DNA of 64,000 nt, from positions 52,078,333 to 52,142,332 of the forward strand of contig CM053141.1 of NCBI GenBank assembly GCA_028571685.1, given 5' to 3'. The notes below the pieces were generated by a model that saw only the letters and a list, made by a program, of their open reading frames with translations, was not told where the DNA came from and did no database searches. Position numbers and translations under genes: made by a program. Origin of the DNA: Heterohyrax brucei. Lineage: Eukaryota; Chordata; Mammalia; Hyracoidea; Procaviidae. This document shows, piece after piece, positions 22,985-35,227 of the stretch (the stretch's first letter is position 1; every line of letters begins with the position of its first letter).

Positions 22985-24000
22985 TTTAACTCTGTTCTGT
23001 TACCTGTTTCAGCCCAGATCTACATACTGTAGACCCACTTGCGTAGTGGATGTCATAACTTAGATATTTTAAGAATCTTCAAATTCATTACATAAAAAAT
23101 GAAACTCACGCCTTACCCCCTGTCAAGTTTCCTCATCCATATTTACCCATGTCAAAAACCTAGGTGGCATCCAAGGTGCCTTTGTGTCTTATATCTACAG
23201 TTAGTCACCACATTCTTTCTTATTTTACTTTCTTAACATTGTTTAAACTTAGTGCCTAGTTTCCTCTCAACTATCTCTACACCTTCATCCTGGTCACCAA
23301 CAGTATTTCTTTGTTTTAAAAGCCTTTATCAAACCCTGGTGGCGTAGTGGACTAAGTGCTGTGTGTGCTAACCAAAAGTTGGCAGTTCAAATGTGCCAGG
23401 TGATCCTTGGAAACTCTATGGGGCAGTTCTAGTCTGACCTCTAGGGTCACTGTGAGTCAGAGCCAACTCAACCACAGTGGGTGGTGGTGATTTATGAAAT
23501 TAGTTTCTTTTCTTCTGGTCTTTATTTCATTTGACCCGTAGTGAAATGATCTTTAGAATAAATCTGATCATACTACTTCCTCCATTGAAAGCCCTTCCTG
23601 GTTTCTCTGCTGACCACAGGTTGAAATCTGAGGCCTTCATCAGCCATTCAAAAGTGTCTAGTGACCTTCCCAGCCATATCTCTGTAATACCCAACACTTG
23701 GCTTATTTTTTAATGTTAGTTTTTATTTTGCATATTCCTTTTTGTTCACGAGATTTTGGTTAGATGTCGTTTCCTCTAAGTAATCTTCCTCAATACCCTC
23801 ACAATTTGATTAAATATATATTCTCGGTGCTACATTAGTGCCTGATACTTGGTTCATTAAGGGTATAGTGATCATGATTGAAATTCTCTGATTATAGCCC
23901 TGTCTTGTACGGTCCTTAAAGTCAGGAAAAGTGCCTTTATCACCTCATATTGTGTGTGACTTAAAGAGGGTACTCAATACCTTGAAGGAATGAATGAATG
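22985..24000 (+). mobile_element. ancient L2 LINE, interrupted by an AfroSINE
   Basis: In plus orientation the order of L2-like landmarks is kept: CTTGCGTAGTGGATGTC, ACCTAGGTGGCATCC, then AAATCTGATCATACTACTTCC, GAGGCCTTCATCAGCC, and a 3' end GTACTCAATACC...GAATGAATGAATG. It is highly diverged and the frames are destroyed. Confidence 0.6.
23331..23490 (+). mobile_element. AfroSINE inside L2
   Basis: AAACCCTGGTGGCGTAGTGG, GCTAACCAAAAGTTGGCAGTTCAAATG, GAAACTCTATGGGGCAGTTC, GTGAGTCAGAGCCAACTCAACC. This is a well-preserved full-length copy lying within the L2 remnant. Confidence 0.93.
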
Positions 24001-24025
24001 CTCTTGGGACCTGATGAGACGTGCC

Positions 24026-24074
24026 TGCTGATGCCAGCCAAGTGCCGTCAAGTCGGATCCGACTCATGCTGATG
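24026..24074 (-). mobile_element. micro-insertion of a SINE 3' tail (33 bp) with 8-bp flanking repeat
   Basis: The insert at 24,034-24,066 reads, in sense (minus) orientation, TGAGTCGGATCCGACTTGAC and ends CACTTGGCTGG. It is flanked by TGCTGATG at 24,026-24,033 and 24,067-24,074. It carries only the tail of the SINE, including an almost perfect palindrome around GGATCC. See also 50,103 and 61,877. Confidence 0.7.
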
Positions 24075-24334
24075 GGGGTATTTTCTTTGTACACATGAAT
24101 GCATTTTTTTTTTTTTATTAGATGGTAAGAGTTAATACTCTATATCTCTGATTTTAAGATTCAGCTTCTCGGTCTTCTTAGTCATACCCCTGTGGCATCC
24201 TGTGTTAGTTGTAGCACTTAAAACAATAATTTGTAGTTACTGGTTTTCTTACCTGTGTTCACCTTTGACTTTAAATTCTTTGAAGGAGGACTTTATATTA
24301 TTCCTATTTTTGCTTCTGTATGCCTCTTCCAAGC

Positions 24335-24347
24335 TACTTGATGTAAG
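24335..24347. repeat. target-site duplication, left copy
   Basis: TACTTGATGTAAG, identical to 31,485-31,497, marks the insertion site of the full-length plus-strand L1. Confidence 0.95.
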
Positions 24348-25343
24348 GGGACAGAGTCAAGATGGTGGACTAAGCACACGCCTCCTTATGTCCCTCTGGA
24401 AACCAAGACCTGAATTGATAATCAAAAGGAGCCTTCTGGACACCTAGTGAGCCCGAGGACATGGCACAGGGCTGTTAATTTGGACTTAATACCACTGAAT
24501 GAAAAACCTCCTCTCTTTTGCTGGCTCACACTCTTGGCTAGCCCTGGCTCTCACGGACTGAAAGTAACGCACCATTGTACTTCTTTTTCCTCTGTCTTGG
24601 CCGGCGGGCGGAGCTGGGTCTTGCCTTGTGGCTAGTCTCAGATGCACTGCTGGTGGGATAGGCAGGTGAAATTGCCATATTTTGAGAGCCAGGCTTAGGA
24701 CTCTGTACACCTAGCCAATTTGGGTCTCTCTTTTTATCTCCATCACAGCGTGGTTTGTACGGAACCGTGGGGCCTATGTGTAGGACGCCATATTGGATAC
24801 AGAGATTTAAGTGGAAACTAATTCCTAGCCTGGGAGCCAGCACCTGCAAACAGGACAGCGCTTCTCTGACAGAAAAGCAGTAGTTTACACAGTGTCATCT
24901 ATGGTGGGGGCCCAGAAACAGAGGCTGAGGACTCTCTACTTCTCGGTACCTTTAGCCCCTCTATCCACCGACTGTGTGGAGGGTGCCATCTTAGATATGG
25001 TGGCCAAAACTGGACCTAATTGTTAGCACAGGAGCCAGAGGCTGCCCACAGCAGAGTGCTTTTCTACCAAAAAAGCAGTAGTTTACACATTGTCGCCTAA
25101 GACTGGACCCTGTCAGCAGAGGCCAACAGGGCAGTAGCATTGCTGTGTTTTGAACTGGATTGTATCGTCTGGGGTTGGATATAGAGGTGCTTCCTTTGCC
25201 AGTTGGGAAGAGGGACCTCTATACCTGAAAACCTGACTGACTTGGGAAGTGGTCAGATACCTTTTGTTTTACATTTTAAGACAGCCTAGAGAAACATCTG
25301 CAGTCCAGCCTCACAGTATCTCTCCCAGCCTCTACATACTCAC
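24348..25343 (+). promoter_or_regulatory. L1 5' UTR / internal promoter
   Basis: L1 5' UTRs carry an internal RNA polymerase II promoter. Here CAAGATGGT at 24,358-24,366 is a one-base variant of the YY1 core (CAAGATGGC) that positions transcription start in other mammalian L1s. GC-rich patches (for example GGCCGGCGGGCGGAGC near 24,599) are retained. Promoter activity is inferred only. Confidence 0.75.
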
Positions 25344-26290
25344 ATAAAACCCAAAAAACAACAGACACTTGTGGCAAACAAGAAATCACCTGTGGCTTCA
25401 GAAGGCTCCCAGACAAAACAACCAAGGAGTTTTCCGGATGAAGAAACTTTTCTGAAATCATTGGAAGATGAATACAAAAGGATTATATACAAAGCCCTTC
25501 TCGATCTTATACAAAATGCAGCACAACAAAAGGAAAAATTAAGCAAGCTGTTCGATCTGATGGAACACCAGTACTCTGAAATCCAACAGATCAAGAACAA
25601 AATCAAAGACATAGAAACTTCCATTCAAAGCCAAGAAAACGGAATGGAATAAATGGAAAAAAGAATTGGAAGACAGAGCCACTGACGCCAATGTCTATGA
25701 GGAGAAATCAGACAAAAGAAACAAGAAAACTGAAGAAGCATTACGAAGCATGTGGGACTCTGTTAACAGGTACAACCTTCGATTAGTTGGAGTCCCTGAA
25801 CAGGATGAGACACCTGAGAACACAGAGAGTATCATTGCTGAGCTGCTGACAGAAAACTTGAAGGAAACCATGAAGGAAGAGAAGATACCCCAGATGCATA
25901 TTGTACACCACCCAATATAGATCTCAAAAGAAAGACTCCAAGACATATTATAAACAAGCTTAGCAAAATGAAACGTAAGCAGCAACTCTTAAAGGCAGCA
26001 AGACTCAAAGCAAAGCTAACATTTGGAGGGAAACCCTGTAGGCTTTCCTCAGATTTCTCAGCAGAAACATGCTGGCGTGGAGACAGTGGCATGACACATT
26101 CAAAGCCTTGAAGGAGAAGAACTTCCACCCAAGAATTATATATCCTGCAAAACTATCTTTCAAATACGAAAATGAAATTAAGACATTCCCAGATAAACAA
26201 AAACTCAGACTTTGTGAAAACCAAACCAAAACTACAAGAAATACTGAAAGAAGCTCTTGGCTTTGGCTTAGAAGAACAAAACCTCTAACT
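25344..26290 (+). pseudogene. L1 ORF1 (RNA-binding chaperone), broken
   Basis: L1 ORF1p is a trimeric RNA-binding protein of the L1 particle. The start codon is ATA (25,344), where the minus-strand copy has ATG. The coiled-coil region (DLIQNAAQQKEKLSKLFDLM) is followed by TAA at 25,650-25,652, with ATG directly after it at 25,653. A short deletion then shifts the frame. Later parts remain readable: the RRM start (YNLRLVGVPEQDETPENTES, about 25,772) and the C-terminal domain (FHPRIIYPAKLSFKYENEIK, about 26,125). The protein cannot be made as one chain. Confidence 0.93.
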
Positions 26291-26704
26291 TTGTATTTTA
26301 GAACAACACATCATCCAGAATTCTGCTCAGTTAGGGAAGGCTCCAAACTCAATCACAGCTTTAATGCTGAAAGAAACAATCCAGTGATTATCATGAAAAC
26401 TATGGTGCCATCATATTAAAAAGAGGGATGTACTACAGTTGTTATAGTCCTTCCAGATGGAGAGGAAGTAGACAAGACTAGTAGTGATTAAAATTGGGTT
26501 TACATGTAATTTATTAAGGGGGATCATAGGGGCAGCCATAAAGCACAACAAACAACATACCATATCAAGAAATGCAACACAAGAGTCTCAACAACTGCAA
26601 AACCAGCTCTGAAAAAGGCGAAAAATCAACTCACAATAAACAACATCCCAGAACAGACTAATAAGAACAGAGAAAACATCAACACAAAAATAAACATATC
26701 ACAG

Positions 26705-29700
26705 TGACAGCAGTGAACACATATGTATCCGCAATTACACTGAATGTGAATGGACTGAATTCTTGAGTAAAGAAACATCGAGTGACATCTTGGATCAAAA
26801 GACATGACCCATCCATATGTTGTCTACAAGAAACTCACTTGAAACCTAAACATAGGAACAAATTGAAAATTAAAGGATGGAAGAATATATATCAAGCGAA
26901 CAATGAACAAAGAAGAGCAGGTGTGGCAATTCTAATCACAGACAAAATCAATTTTAATGTAAAATCCACCATTGTGGACAAAGATACACACTATTTATTG
27001 CTGAAAGGTTCAGTACCCAAGCAAGACTTAACTGTATTAAATATCTATGCAACTAATATCAGAGCACCTAAGTACATCAAAGAAACACTGACTACGCTCA
27101 AAAAAGAGTTAGATTACTCCACAATAACGGTGGGAGACTTCAATGCTCCACTCTCAATACTGGACAGATGATCTAGAAAAAAGCTCAGTAAAGATACAGA
27201 AGACCTCATTGCTACAGTTAACCAACTAAACCTCATCAGTATATACAGAACTTTATTCCCATCAGCAGACAACTACGCCTTCTTCTCTAGCGCACATGGA
27301 ACATTCTCCAGAATTGACCATGTATTAGGACATAATGCAATTTTCAACAAAAGTCATACCATGGAATTAATGCAAAGCACCTTCTCAGATCATAAAGCCA
27401 TAAAAGTCGAAATCAGTAACAGAGAAAAACAGAAAGTGGAACTCTTGGAAACTGAACAACCTCTTGCCCTCAAAAACCATGGATTATAGAAGAAATCAAG
27501 GATGAAATAAAGAAATCCATAGATTCTAATGAGAATGAAAACACTTCCTACCAGAACCTAGGAGATACAGCCAAAGCAGTGCTGAGAGGTCTGTTTAGCT
27601 CCATAAATCCACACTTCTGGAAGGAAGAAAGAAACCAGATCAAGGAACTAACCATACAGCTTGAACAAGTAGAGAGAGAACAACAGAGGAACCCCTCAGG
27701 CACCAGAAGAAAACAGATCATAAAGATGAGGAGAAGAACTAAATGAATTAGAGAATAGAAAAACAATGGAAAAAATTGAAAAGACCAAAAGCTGGTTTTT
27801 TGAAAAGATCAACAAAATTGACAAACCACTGGCTAAACTTACTAAAGAAAAGCAGGAAAGGAAACAAATAACCCAAATTAGAAATGAGAGGGGAATGGTC
27901 ACAACAGATCCAACAGAAGTCAAAAATGTCATAACAGAATACTATGAAAGACTGTATTCTAACAAATTTGAAAACCTAGAGGAAATGGACAAATTCCTTG
28001 ATTCATACCACCTACCCAAATTATCACGACGTTAAGCAGAACCACTTAATAAACCCATCACAAAGGGAAGACATTGAAAATGTCATCAAAACAGTGCCAA
28101 ACAAAAAAAGCGCAGGCCCAGATGGCTTCACTGCAGAATTCTACCAAGCATTTAGAGAAGAGTTATCTCCAGTACTGCTGAGACTATTTCTCAGTATAGA
28201 AAGGGATGAAGTACTCCCAAACTCATTCAATGAAGCTAGCATAACCCTGATGCCAAAGCCAGGGAAAGACCCAACAAAAAAGGAGAACTACAGACGGATA
28301 ACACTCATGAATCTAGATGCAAAAATCTTCAACAAATTTCTTTCCAATAGAAGAGAACAACATATTAAAAAAATAATCCATCATGACCAAGTGGTATTCA
28401 TACCAGGGATGCCAGGCTGGTTCAACATCAGAAAAACGATTAATGTGATTAGCCACATAAATAGCACAAAAGACAAGAATCACCTGATTTTGTCCATTGA
28501 TGCAGAAAAGGCATTTGATAACGTCCAACACCCATTGATGCTAAAAACTCTTAGCAAAATAGGCATAGACGGAAAATTTCTCAATGCAGTAAGGGCCATT
28601 TATACAAACCCAACTGCCTGCAGCATCCTGACTGGAGAGAGACTAAAGGAGTTTTAGTTTCCCTTTGGAACATGACTAGATAAGGATGCTCACTCTCACC
28701 TCTCCTATTCAACACAGTACTGGAAGTTCTTGCCAGAGCAGTTAGACAAGACTGAGAAATAAAGGGCATCTGCATCAGCAAAGAAGAAGTCAAAATCTCC
28801 CTGTTTGCTGATGATATGATTGTATATGCAGAGAATCCCAAAAAATCTGTAAGTGAACTACTCAAACTAGTAGAAGAGTTCAGCAGAGTCTCAGGATACA
28901 AGATGAACTCAGTAAATCACTGGGATTCCTTTATACCAATAGTGAGACTGTTAATGAAGAAATTGTCAAATCAATACCATTTACTGTAGCCCCCAAGAAG
29001 ATAAAGTACCTAGGAATTAATCTAACCAGAGAAATAACAGACCTTTACAAAGAGAACGAAAAGCCCTTACTACAAGAAACTAAGAGAGTCTTAGATAAAT
29101 GGAGAAACCTACCTGCTCATGGATAGGAAGACTTAATATTGTGAAAATGTCTATTTTACCCAAAGCAATCTACTTATAGAATGCAATCCCAATACAAGTT
29201 TCAGTGTCATTTTTTAATGAGATGGAGAAACAAATCACCAATTTTGTTTGGAAAGGGAAGAAACCCTGGATAAGTAAAGTACTACTAAAGAACAAGAACA
29301 CACTGGAAGGCCTCTCATTACCTGAGTTGAGAACCTGTTACACTGCCACAGTAGTCAAAACAGCCTGGTACTGGTACAAGAACAGACAGATTGATCAGTG
29401 GAACAAAATGGAGACCTCAGAGATGACACCATCTGCCTATGAACAGTTGATATTTGACAGATGCCCTAAGACATTAAACTGGGATAAAAACAATCTCTTT
29501 AATAAATTGTGCTGGTAAAATTGGATATCCATCTGCAATAAATTGAAACAAGATCCATGTCTTATGCCTTATACAAAAATCAACTCAGATTGGCTAAAAG
29601 ACGTAAATATCAAATTTGAAACAATAAAGCTCATCCAAGAAAAAGTAGGAACAACGGAAGTTTTAATACACAACGTAGATAGACTTCAAAATCTGACAAA

Positions 29701-30482
29701 TCACAATCATCAGAAGAGAATATAGATAAATGGGAACTATTAAGAATCAAACACTTGCTCATCCAAAGACTTTATCACAAGAGTTAAAAGGCTACCTACA
29801 GAGTCAGAAAAAATAGTTGGCAATTCTATGTCAGACCAATGCCTGATCTCCCTAATCTATAAGGTACTTCAAAATATCAGTAAGAAGAACAATCACCCAA
29901 TTAAGCGATCGGCAAAGCAGATGGACAGACATTTCTCTAAAAGGGGAGATCCAGGCAGCTAAAAAACACATGCGGTCATGTTCACAATCTTTAGTTATTA
30001 AAGAAATTCAAATCAAAACTACAATGAGATACCATCTCGCCGCAACAAGGTTGACCATGATCCAAAAAACACAAAACAACAAATGCTGGAGCGGCTCTGG
30101 AGAAAGTGAAAGTCTCCTAAACTGTTGGTGGGGTTGCAAAATGGTCCAGCCTCTTTGGAAAGCCATCTGGCACTTCCTTAAAAAATTGGATATAGAGATA
30201 CCATCTGACCCAGTAATCCCACTACTTAGAATATATCCTACAGAACCAAGGCCATTCACACCAATGGACACACGCACAAGAATGTTTATCGCAGCACAGT
30301 CCACGATAACAAAAAGATGGAATCAACCCGGATGCCCAACAACAGAGGAATGGATAGGTATACTGTGTTATATATACTCAGTGGAGCACTATGCAATGAT
30401 AAAGAACAATGATGATTGCGGGAAGCATCTCTTAACCAGGTTTCAACTGGAAGACATTATTTTGAGCGAAAGTAGTCAGTGA
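26705..30482 (+). pseudogene. L1 ORF2 (endonuclease and reverse transcriptase), broken
   Basis: ORF2p nicks target DNA and copies L1 RNA. It begins near 26,705 with GTG where an ATG is expected. The apurinic-type endonuclease shows LNVNGLNS, CCLQETHLK, VGDFNAPLS and RIDHVLGH, so the catalytic positions are readable despite stops. The reverse transcriptase has [47 protein letters not shown] and the catalytic FADD at 28,804-28,815. The C-terminal cysteine-rich motif reads CWSGSGESESLLNCWWGC, with the second cysteine changed to serine. Stops and frameshifts split it into at least six frames. Confidence 0.95.
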
Positions 30483-31470
30483 CAAAAGGACAAATATTGT
30501 ATGAGACCCCTATGATAAGAACTCAAAAACAGACTTATGCATAGAAGAAAAGACTCTTTGACGGCTACAAGGGAGGGGAGGGAGGGAGAATGAGCGGGGA
30601 GAGTTTAGACTAGATAGTTGGTAGAAATTTGGTCGGGTGAAATTGGTGGCAGCACACATTAGAAACAAGAACAATATTAAGTGGACTTCGGCATAACTTG
30701 AGTACTCCTCCCGTCTTAACCCAATAATGCAAGGACAGAGTAGCTGGGGTGGGGGGCAGGAGATCATGCTGTTAGGCAAAATCTAGGTCAGTTGGCCCAA
30801 CTAGCATTTGGGGGCTCTCTGCACCCCACGTTAGTGCGTGTCATCTGGGGTCTTAAAGCTGCCAAGCTACCATCCGAGGGCACAGCAAATGGTCCCAACT
30901 CAGCAGGAGCCGATGCTCACCGAGGACCAAAATGACAACCCAGAAAAGAGAGAGACCCACATGAGTGGGTGCGTGCATCGACTGGGGACCAGAAGAACCG
31001 GATGGTGCCCGGCCACCACCAGTGATAGCCACGATGGAGCTCACTGGCAACACAAGAATAAAAAGGGGTGCACCCTGAGATCTCCACTAAAAGACCGCAG
31101 CTGATGGTCCAGCAGCTTCGCGGTTCCCATGGGAGCATGGCCCCTGGTCCTGATGCTGCCCTTGCCCATGGGTCATAATGAAGGTCCACTCTTTGGACAG
31201 CAAGGGGATGGACTTGGCAGCGCAGTGACTATATATTGGGTGCACTTTATGGTTTTGTGCATCTATAGGATATCATCCTGCTGACCTCTGACTGGAGGAA
31301 GGGGAGTGGGTGGAGAGGAGGGGAAAGGAGACTTTTGGGAAGATGAAATACTTATGGAGCAGAGAGGAATAGTGTACTGTCACTGGGCAGGGAGAGCAGT
31401 GGAAGCTGCACATAGGTGGGCATGCAAATTTATATGGGAATGTATATTTTCACTCAGTCATAATGAAAAA
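30483..31470 (+). other. L1 3' UTR
   Basis: About 1 kb of 3' UTR leading to the A-rich tail at 31,465. It contains the G-rich tract listed separately. The same 3' UTR, in reverse, appears in most L1 fragments of this window and defines them as one young family. Open frames across it are not conserved. Confidence 0.9.
30571..30586 (+). other. G-quadruplex-type tract in L1 3' UTR
   Basis: GGGAGGGGAGGGAGGG has four G-runs of at least three with one-base loops, the pattern expected of a very stable quadruplex. A polypurine tract at this place is a known conserved feature of L1 3' UTRs. Confidence 0.85.
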
Positions 31471-31484
31471 AAAAAAGAAGAAAA

Positions 31485-31497
31485 TACTTGATGTAAG
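31485..31497. repeat. target-site duplication, right copy
   Basis: TACTTGATGTAAG follows the L1 tail directly and matches 24,335-24,347 exactly. Confidence 0.95.
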
Positions 31498-31969
31498 GAT
31501 ATTGAGGAGTATTTACAGCCTGTAAGTTTAACACAGGAGTTTTTAAAGACAGTTTTTAAATTAAATACTTTTGTGGTTGTAAACCAAGGTATCAGTTGAG
31601 TATAAGAAGATGGAATATATTAACTGCTTTTTTTGTCTTGCCTTTATTTAGTATGACTGACTGTAGATTTCCCTAGATATTTAAATGGTCCATCTGAAAG
31701 TTTAAGTGACCATAGGAAGCAGTTATTATGGCCTGGTATTTTCTCATACTCCATTCCATTCATTTAACAGTACTCATAGGAAGAATTATAATTATGTTTA
31801 GCCAGCATTTGAATCTAAACCTTGTTTTGAAGCCATCCAGGTGTTGCTGATTGTGCTGTGATTATTTTTGGAGGCCAGAAACTATCTCAGAGATAGAACA
31901 AAGTACATTTATGAAAGAATGTGTTCAAAGTCTAGGGCAGTGTACATTTCTAAGCACTTTTGATTTGTT
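31498..31969. other. unique DNA, no gene seen
   Basis: Continuation of the sequence interrupted by the L1. AT-rich, nothing recognised. Confidence 0.5.
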
Positions 31970-32095
31970 ATAGTCACATCTACACTGCTCATGATTTTTC
32001 TGACTCATAGGAACCCTGCATACAACAGAATGAGACATTGCCGAGTCCTGTGCCATCCTCACAATTTTTGTGTTTGAGCTTGTTGTTTTAGTGTG
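31970..32095 (-). mobile_element. short RTE 3' fragment
   Basis: CTGACTCATAGGAACCCTGC, ACAACAGAATGAGACATTGCCG and CCTGTGCCATCCTCACAATT repeat the RTE 3' end also seen at 21.5 kb and 32.2 kb, in the same orientation. Confidence 0.65.
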
Positions 32096-34399
32096 CGCAC
32101 GCGCATACAAACATACACATTTGTTCCTTTGTCTCTTACTGTCAAATTTTTATTTACAAAGAAGTGGTACGGTAAACTTCTAAATGTGTTTTGCAAGTAG
32201 CTTTTCTCACTTAAAAATGTTGGGTGCTCTTGAGTCAGTTCCATCTCTTAGTCTCCCTGTAAACAACAAAAATCGACATGATCTGGTCCTCTGCCTCCCT
32301 CACAATTATTGCTACCTGTGAGTCCATTGTTGGCAGCCACTGTGTTAATCCCTGTTTCTCAGCGTCTTCTAGTTTTTCATCTATCTGCCTTACCAAGAAT
32401 GATGCCCTTGTCTAAGATCTGATCCCTCCTGATAACGTATCTAAATTACATGAGATGAAGCCTAGCCGTTCTTGCTTTCAGGGAGCACTCTGGCTGTGTT
32501 TCAAGACAGATATGTTCATTCTTTTGTCAGTCTACGGTATAGTCAACATTCTTTGCCAACACAATGCTTCAGACGATTAAGTTATTCTTCATTCTTCCTT
32601 TTCGTTGTATGGTTTTCTTCCTCACCTGAAGCAGCTGAAAATGTCATGTCTTGGGTCAGGGTTGCCTTAATCCTTCAAGTGACAGCTGTGCTTTTCAACA
32701 CTTTACAGAGATTTTTTGCAGCACAGTTGTCCAAAGCAATGTGCCATTTGACTTCTTAACTACTGCGTTCATGGGCATTGGTTGTGAATTCAAGTAAAAT
32801 GAAGCTCTTGATAACTTGAACTTATTCGGTGTTTATCATGATGTTGCTTATTGGTCCAGTCATGAGGATTTTTGTTTCCTTTATGTTGAAGTGTAATTCA
32901 TATTGAAGGCTGTAGTCTTCAGTCATCATCAGTAAGTGCTTCAAGTTCTCTTGGCTTTCAGCAGGCAAGTTGTGTCATCTGCCTATCACAGATTGTTCAC
33001 GAGCCGTCCTCCAAGCATAATTCCACATTCTTCTTCCTGTAGTCTGGCTTCTCAGATTGTTTGCTCAGCATACAGATTAAGTAAATGTGGTGAAAGGCAG
33101 CAGCCCTGATATATACCTTTCCTGACTGTAAATCACACAGTATCCCCTTGTTCTGTTCAAATGACAGCCTCTTGGTCTGTGTACAGGTTGTGCAAGAGCG
33201 CAATTGAATGTTCTGGAATTCTCATTCTTCACAGAGGTATAATTTGTTATGATTCAAACTGTTGAATGCCTTTGCATAGTCAATAAAACACAGTTATACT
33301 TCTTTGTGGTGTATTTTGCTTTCAGCCTACATCCATCAGACACCAGCAGTGATATCAGTCATTACACATCATTTTCTGAAATGGTTTGAATTTCTGTCAG
33401 TTCTCTGTGGATATACTGCTGCGTCTGCTTTTGAATGATCTTCAGCAAAATTTTACTTGTGTGTGAGATTAATGATATTGTTCCATAATTTCCTGATTCT
33501 GTTGTATCATCTTTCTTTGGAATGGTACAAATATGGTTGGCTGACCTTCCAGATGTCTTAGCATTGATGAGTAAGCATCTCAGTTGGTATTCCATCAATT
33601 CCTGCAGCCTTGTTGTACACCTTCTGTGTGGTTGGGATTTCTTCCTTCAAAACCATTGGTCTTAATCATACACTGTCTCCTGAAATGGTTGAATGTTGAC
33701 CAGTTTTCCTTTTTTTTTTGGTACAGTGACAAGGTGTATTTTATCTTCTTTGATGCTTCCTGTGTCATTTAGAATTTCCCCAATAGGAGTCTTCAGAATT
33801 GCAATTCAAGGCTTGAATTTTTCCTTCACTTCTTAACAACTTGAAGTGGAAAGCATACTCTTTCTTTTTGAGCTATCTTTTGAAATCTTTTGTTCAGCTG
33901 TTTTGCTTCACCGTTTCTTTCATTTCCTGTAGCTTACCTACGTTCAAGCGCAAGTTTCAGTCTTCTGACATCCATTTGGTCTTTTCTTTCTTTCCTGTCT
34001 TTTCAGTGACTGTTTTCTTTCTTCATATATTTGAATCCTTTATGTCATCCCGTAGCTCACCTCATCTTTGGGCGTTAATGTCCACTGCATCCATTCTATT
34101 CTTGTGGGTACAATGAAGGATATATTTTGGCTCTTGCAGACGTGTTTTAGTTTTCTTCAGCTTCAGCTGAACCTGCTTCCTGTGAACAGTTGATGGTCTG
34201 TTCTCCAGTTGGCCCATGGCTTTGTGCTTGCTTGTAATACTGACTGCCTTCCACAGATGTAGTCACCTTGATTCCTGTGTATTCTGTCTGGTGAGATCCA
34301 GATGTATATAGTCACCATTTATGTTGATGAAGATAACGTATTTGCAATGAAGTCATTGGTCTTGCACAACTCTTGTCATGCAATCATCAGCATTGTTTC

Positions 34400-34816
34400 T
34401 GTCACTAAGACCTTTTTTTTTTTTTAAATTGTGTTTGAGTGAAAGTGTACAATCCAGTTTAAATTTGCATGCCTGCCTGTGTGCAGCTCCTACTGTTGTC
34501 CTTGCCCGGTGACAGCACACTCCTTCTATCTGATCTATATGTGTCATATCCTCTTAACAATCTCTTGTCCCCTGATCTCTGCCCTTTCCCTCCCCTCTGG
34601 TAAGAGGTCAGTAGGACGGCATCCTCTGGATGCATAGAACCATAAAGTGCGTGCATGATACGGTCACTGTGTCACCGAGTCCAGTCCATTCCTGTCCGAG
34701 GAGTTGACCTCAATATTGATTAATGATCAGGGGCAGCATCACGATTAGAGGCCATCAATTGTGGTCTTTTAGTGTTCTCAGGTTATACCCCTTTTTATTC
34801 TCGTGTTGTCACTAAG
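34400..34816 (-). mobile_element. L1 3' end inserted in RTE, 10-bp duplication
   Basis: A 5'-truncated L1 3' UTR (T-run at about 34,412, then GTTTGAGTGAAAGTGTACAATCC) is flanked by TGTCACTAAG at 34,400-34,409 and 34,807-34,816. Confidence 0.88.
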
Positions 34817-34834
34817 GCTGTATTTTTCAGCTGT

Positions 34835-35227
34835 AGATTATTCTTTTTTTTTTTTTCACTGTGAATGAGTGAAAGTGTGCAGTCTTGTTTAAATTTGCAT
34901 GCCCACCTATGTGCAGCTCCTTCTGCTCTCCTTGCCTGATGACAGCACACTCCTCATTTCTCTCTGTTCCATAGAAGTCATAACCTCCTAAGAATCCCGT
35001 GTCCCCTCTTCTCTACCCTCTCCACTCGCCTCTATAAGAGGTCAGTAAGATGACATCCTGTCGATACATAGAACCATAAAGTGCACACATGATATGATCA
35101 CTCTCTGTTACCAAGTCCAGTCCATTCCTGTTCGAGGAGTTGACCTCAGTAATGATTTATGATCAGGGGCAGCATTGGGTCTAGGGGCCATGCTCCCAGG
35201 GGAACCCTTAGCAGATCATTCTTTTTT
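34835..35227 (-). mobile_element. second L1 3' end inserted in RTE
   Basis: A separate 5'-truncated L1 3' UTR (T-run, then GTGAATGAGTGAAAGTGTGC) is flanked by AGATTATTCTTTTTT (34,835) and AGATCATTCTTTTTT (35,213), which differ by one base. It landed about 20 bp from the first insertion. Confidence 0.85.

Larger units (their letters stand above)
24348..31484 (+). mobile_element. full-length L1 LINE
   Basis: A complete L1 insertion of about 7.1 kb. It has a 5' UTR of about 1 kb with a YY1-like site near its start, ORF1, ORF2, a 3' UTR of about 1 kb with a G-rich tract, and a tail (A11 followed by GAAGAAAA). Identical 13-bp TACTTGATGTAAG flanks prove a discrete target-primed insertion. Substitutions and frame breaks in both ORFs show that it is dead. 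It lies in a region of L2-like and unique DNA. The close relative on the opposite strand is at 53,279-60,379. Confidence 0.97.
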
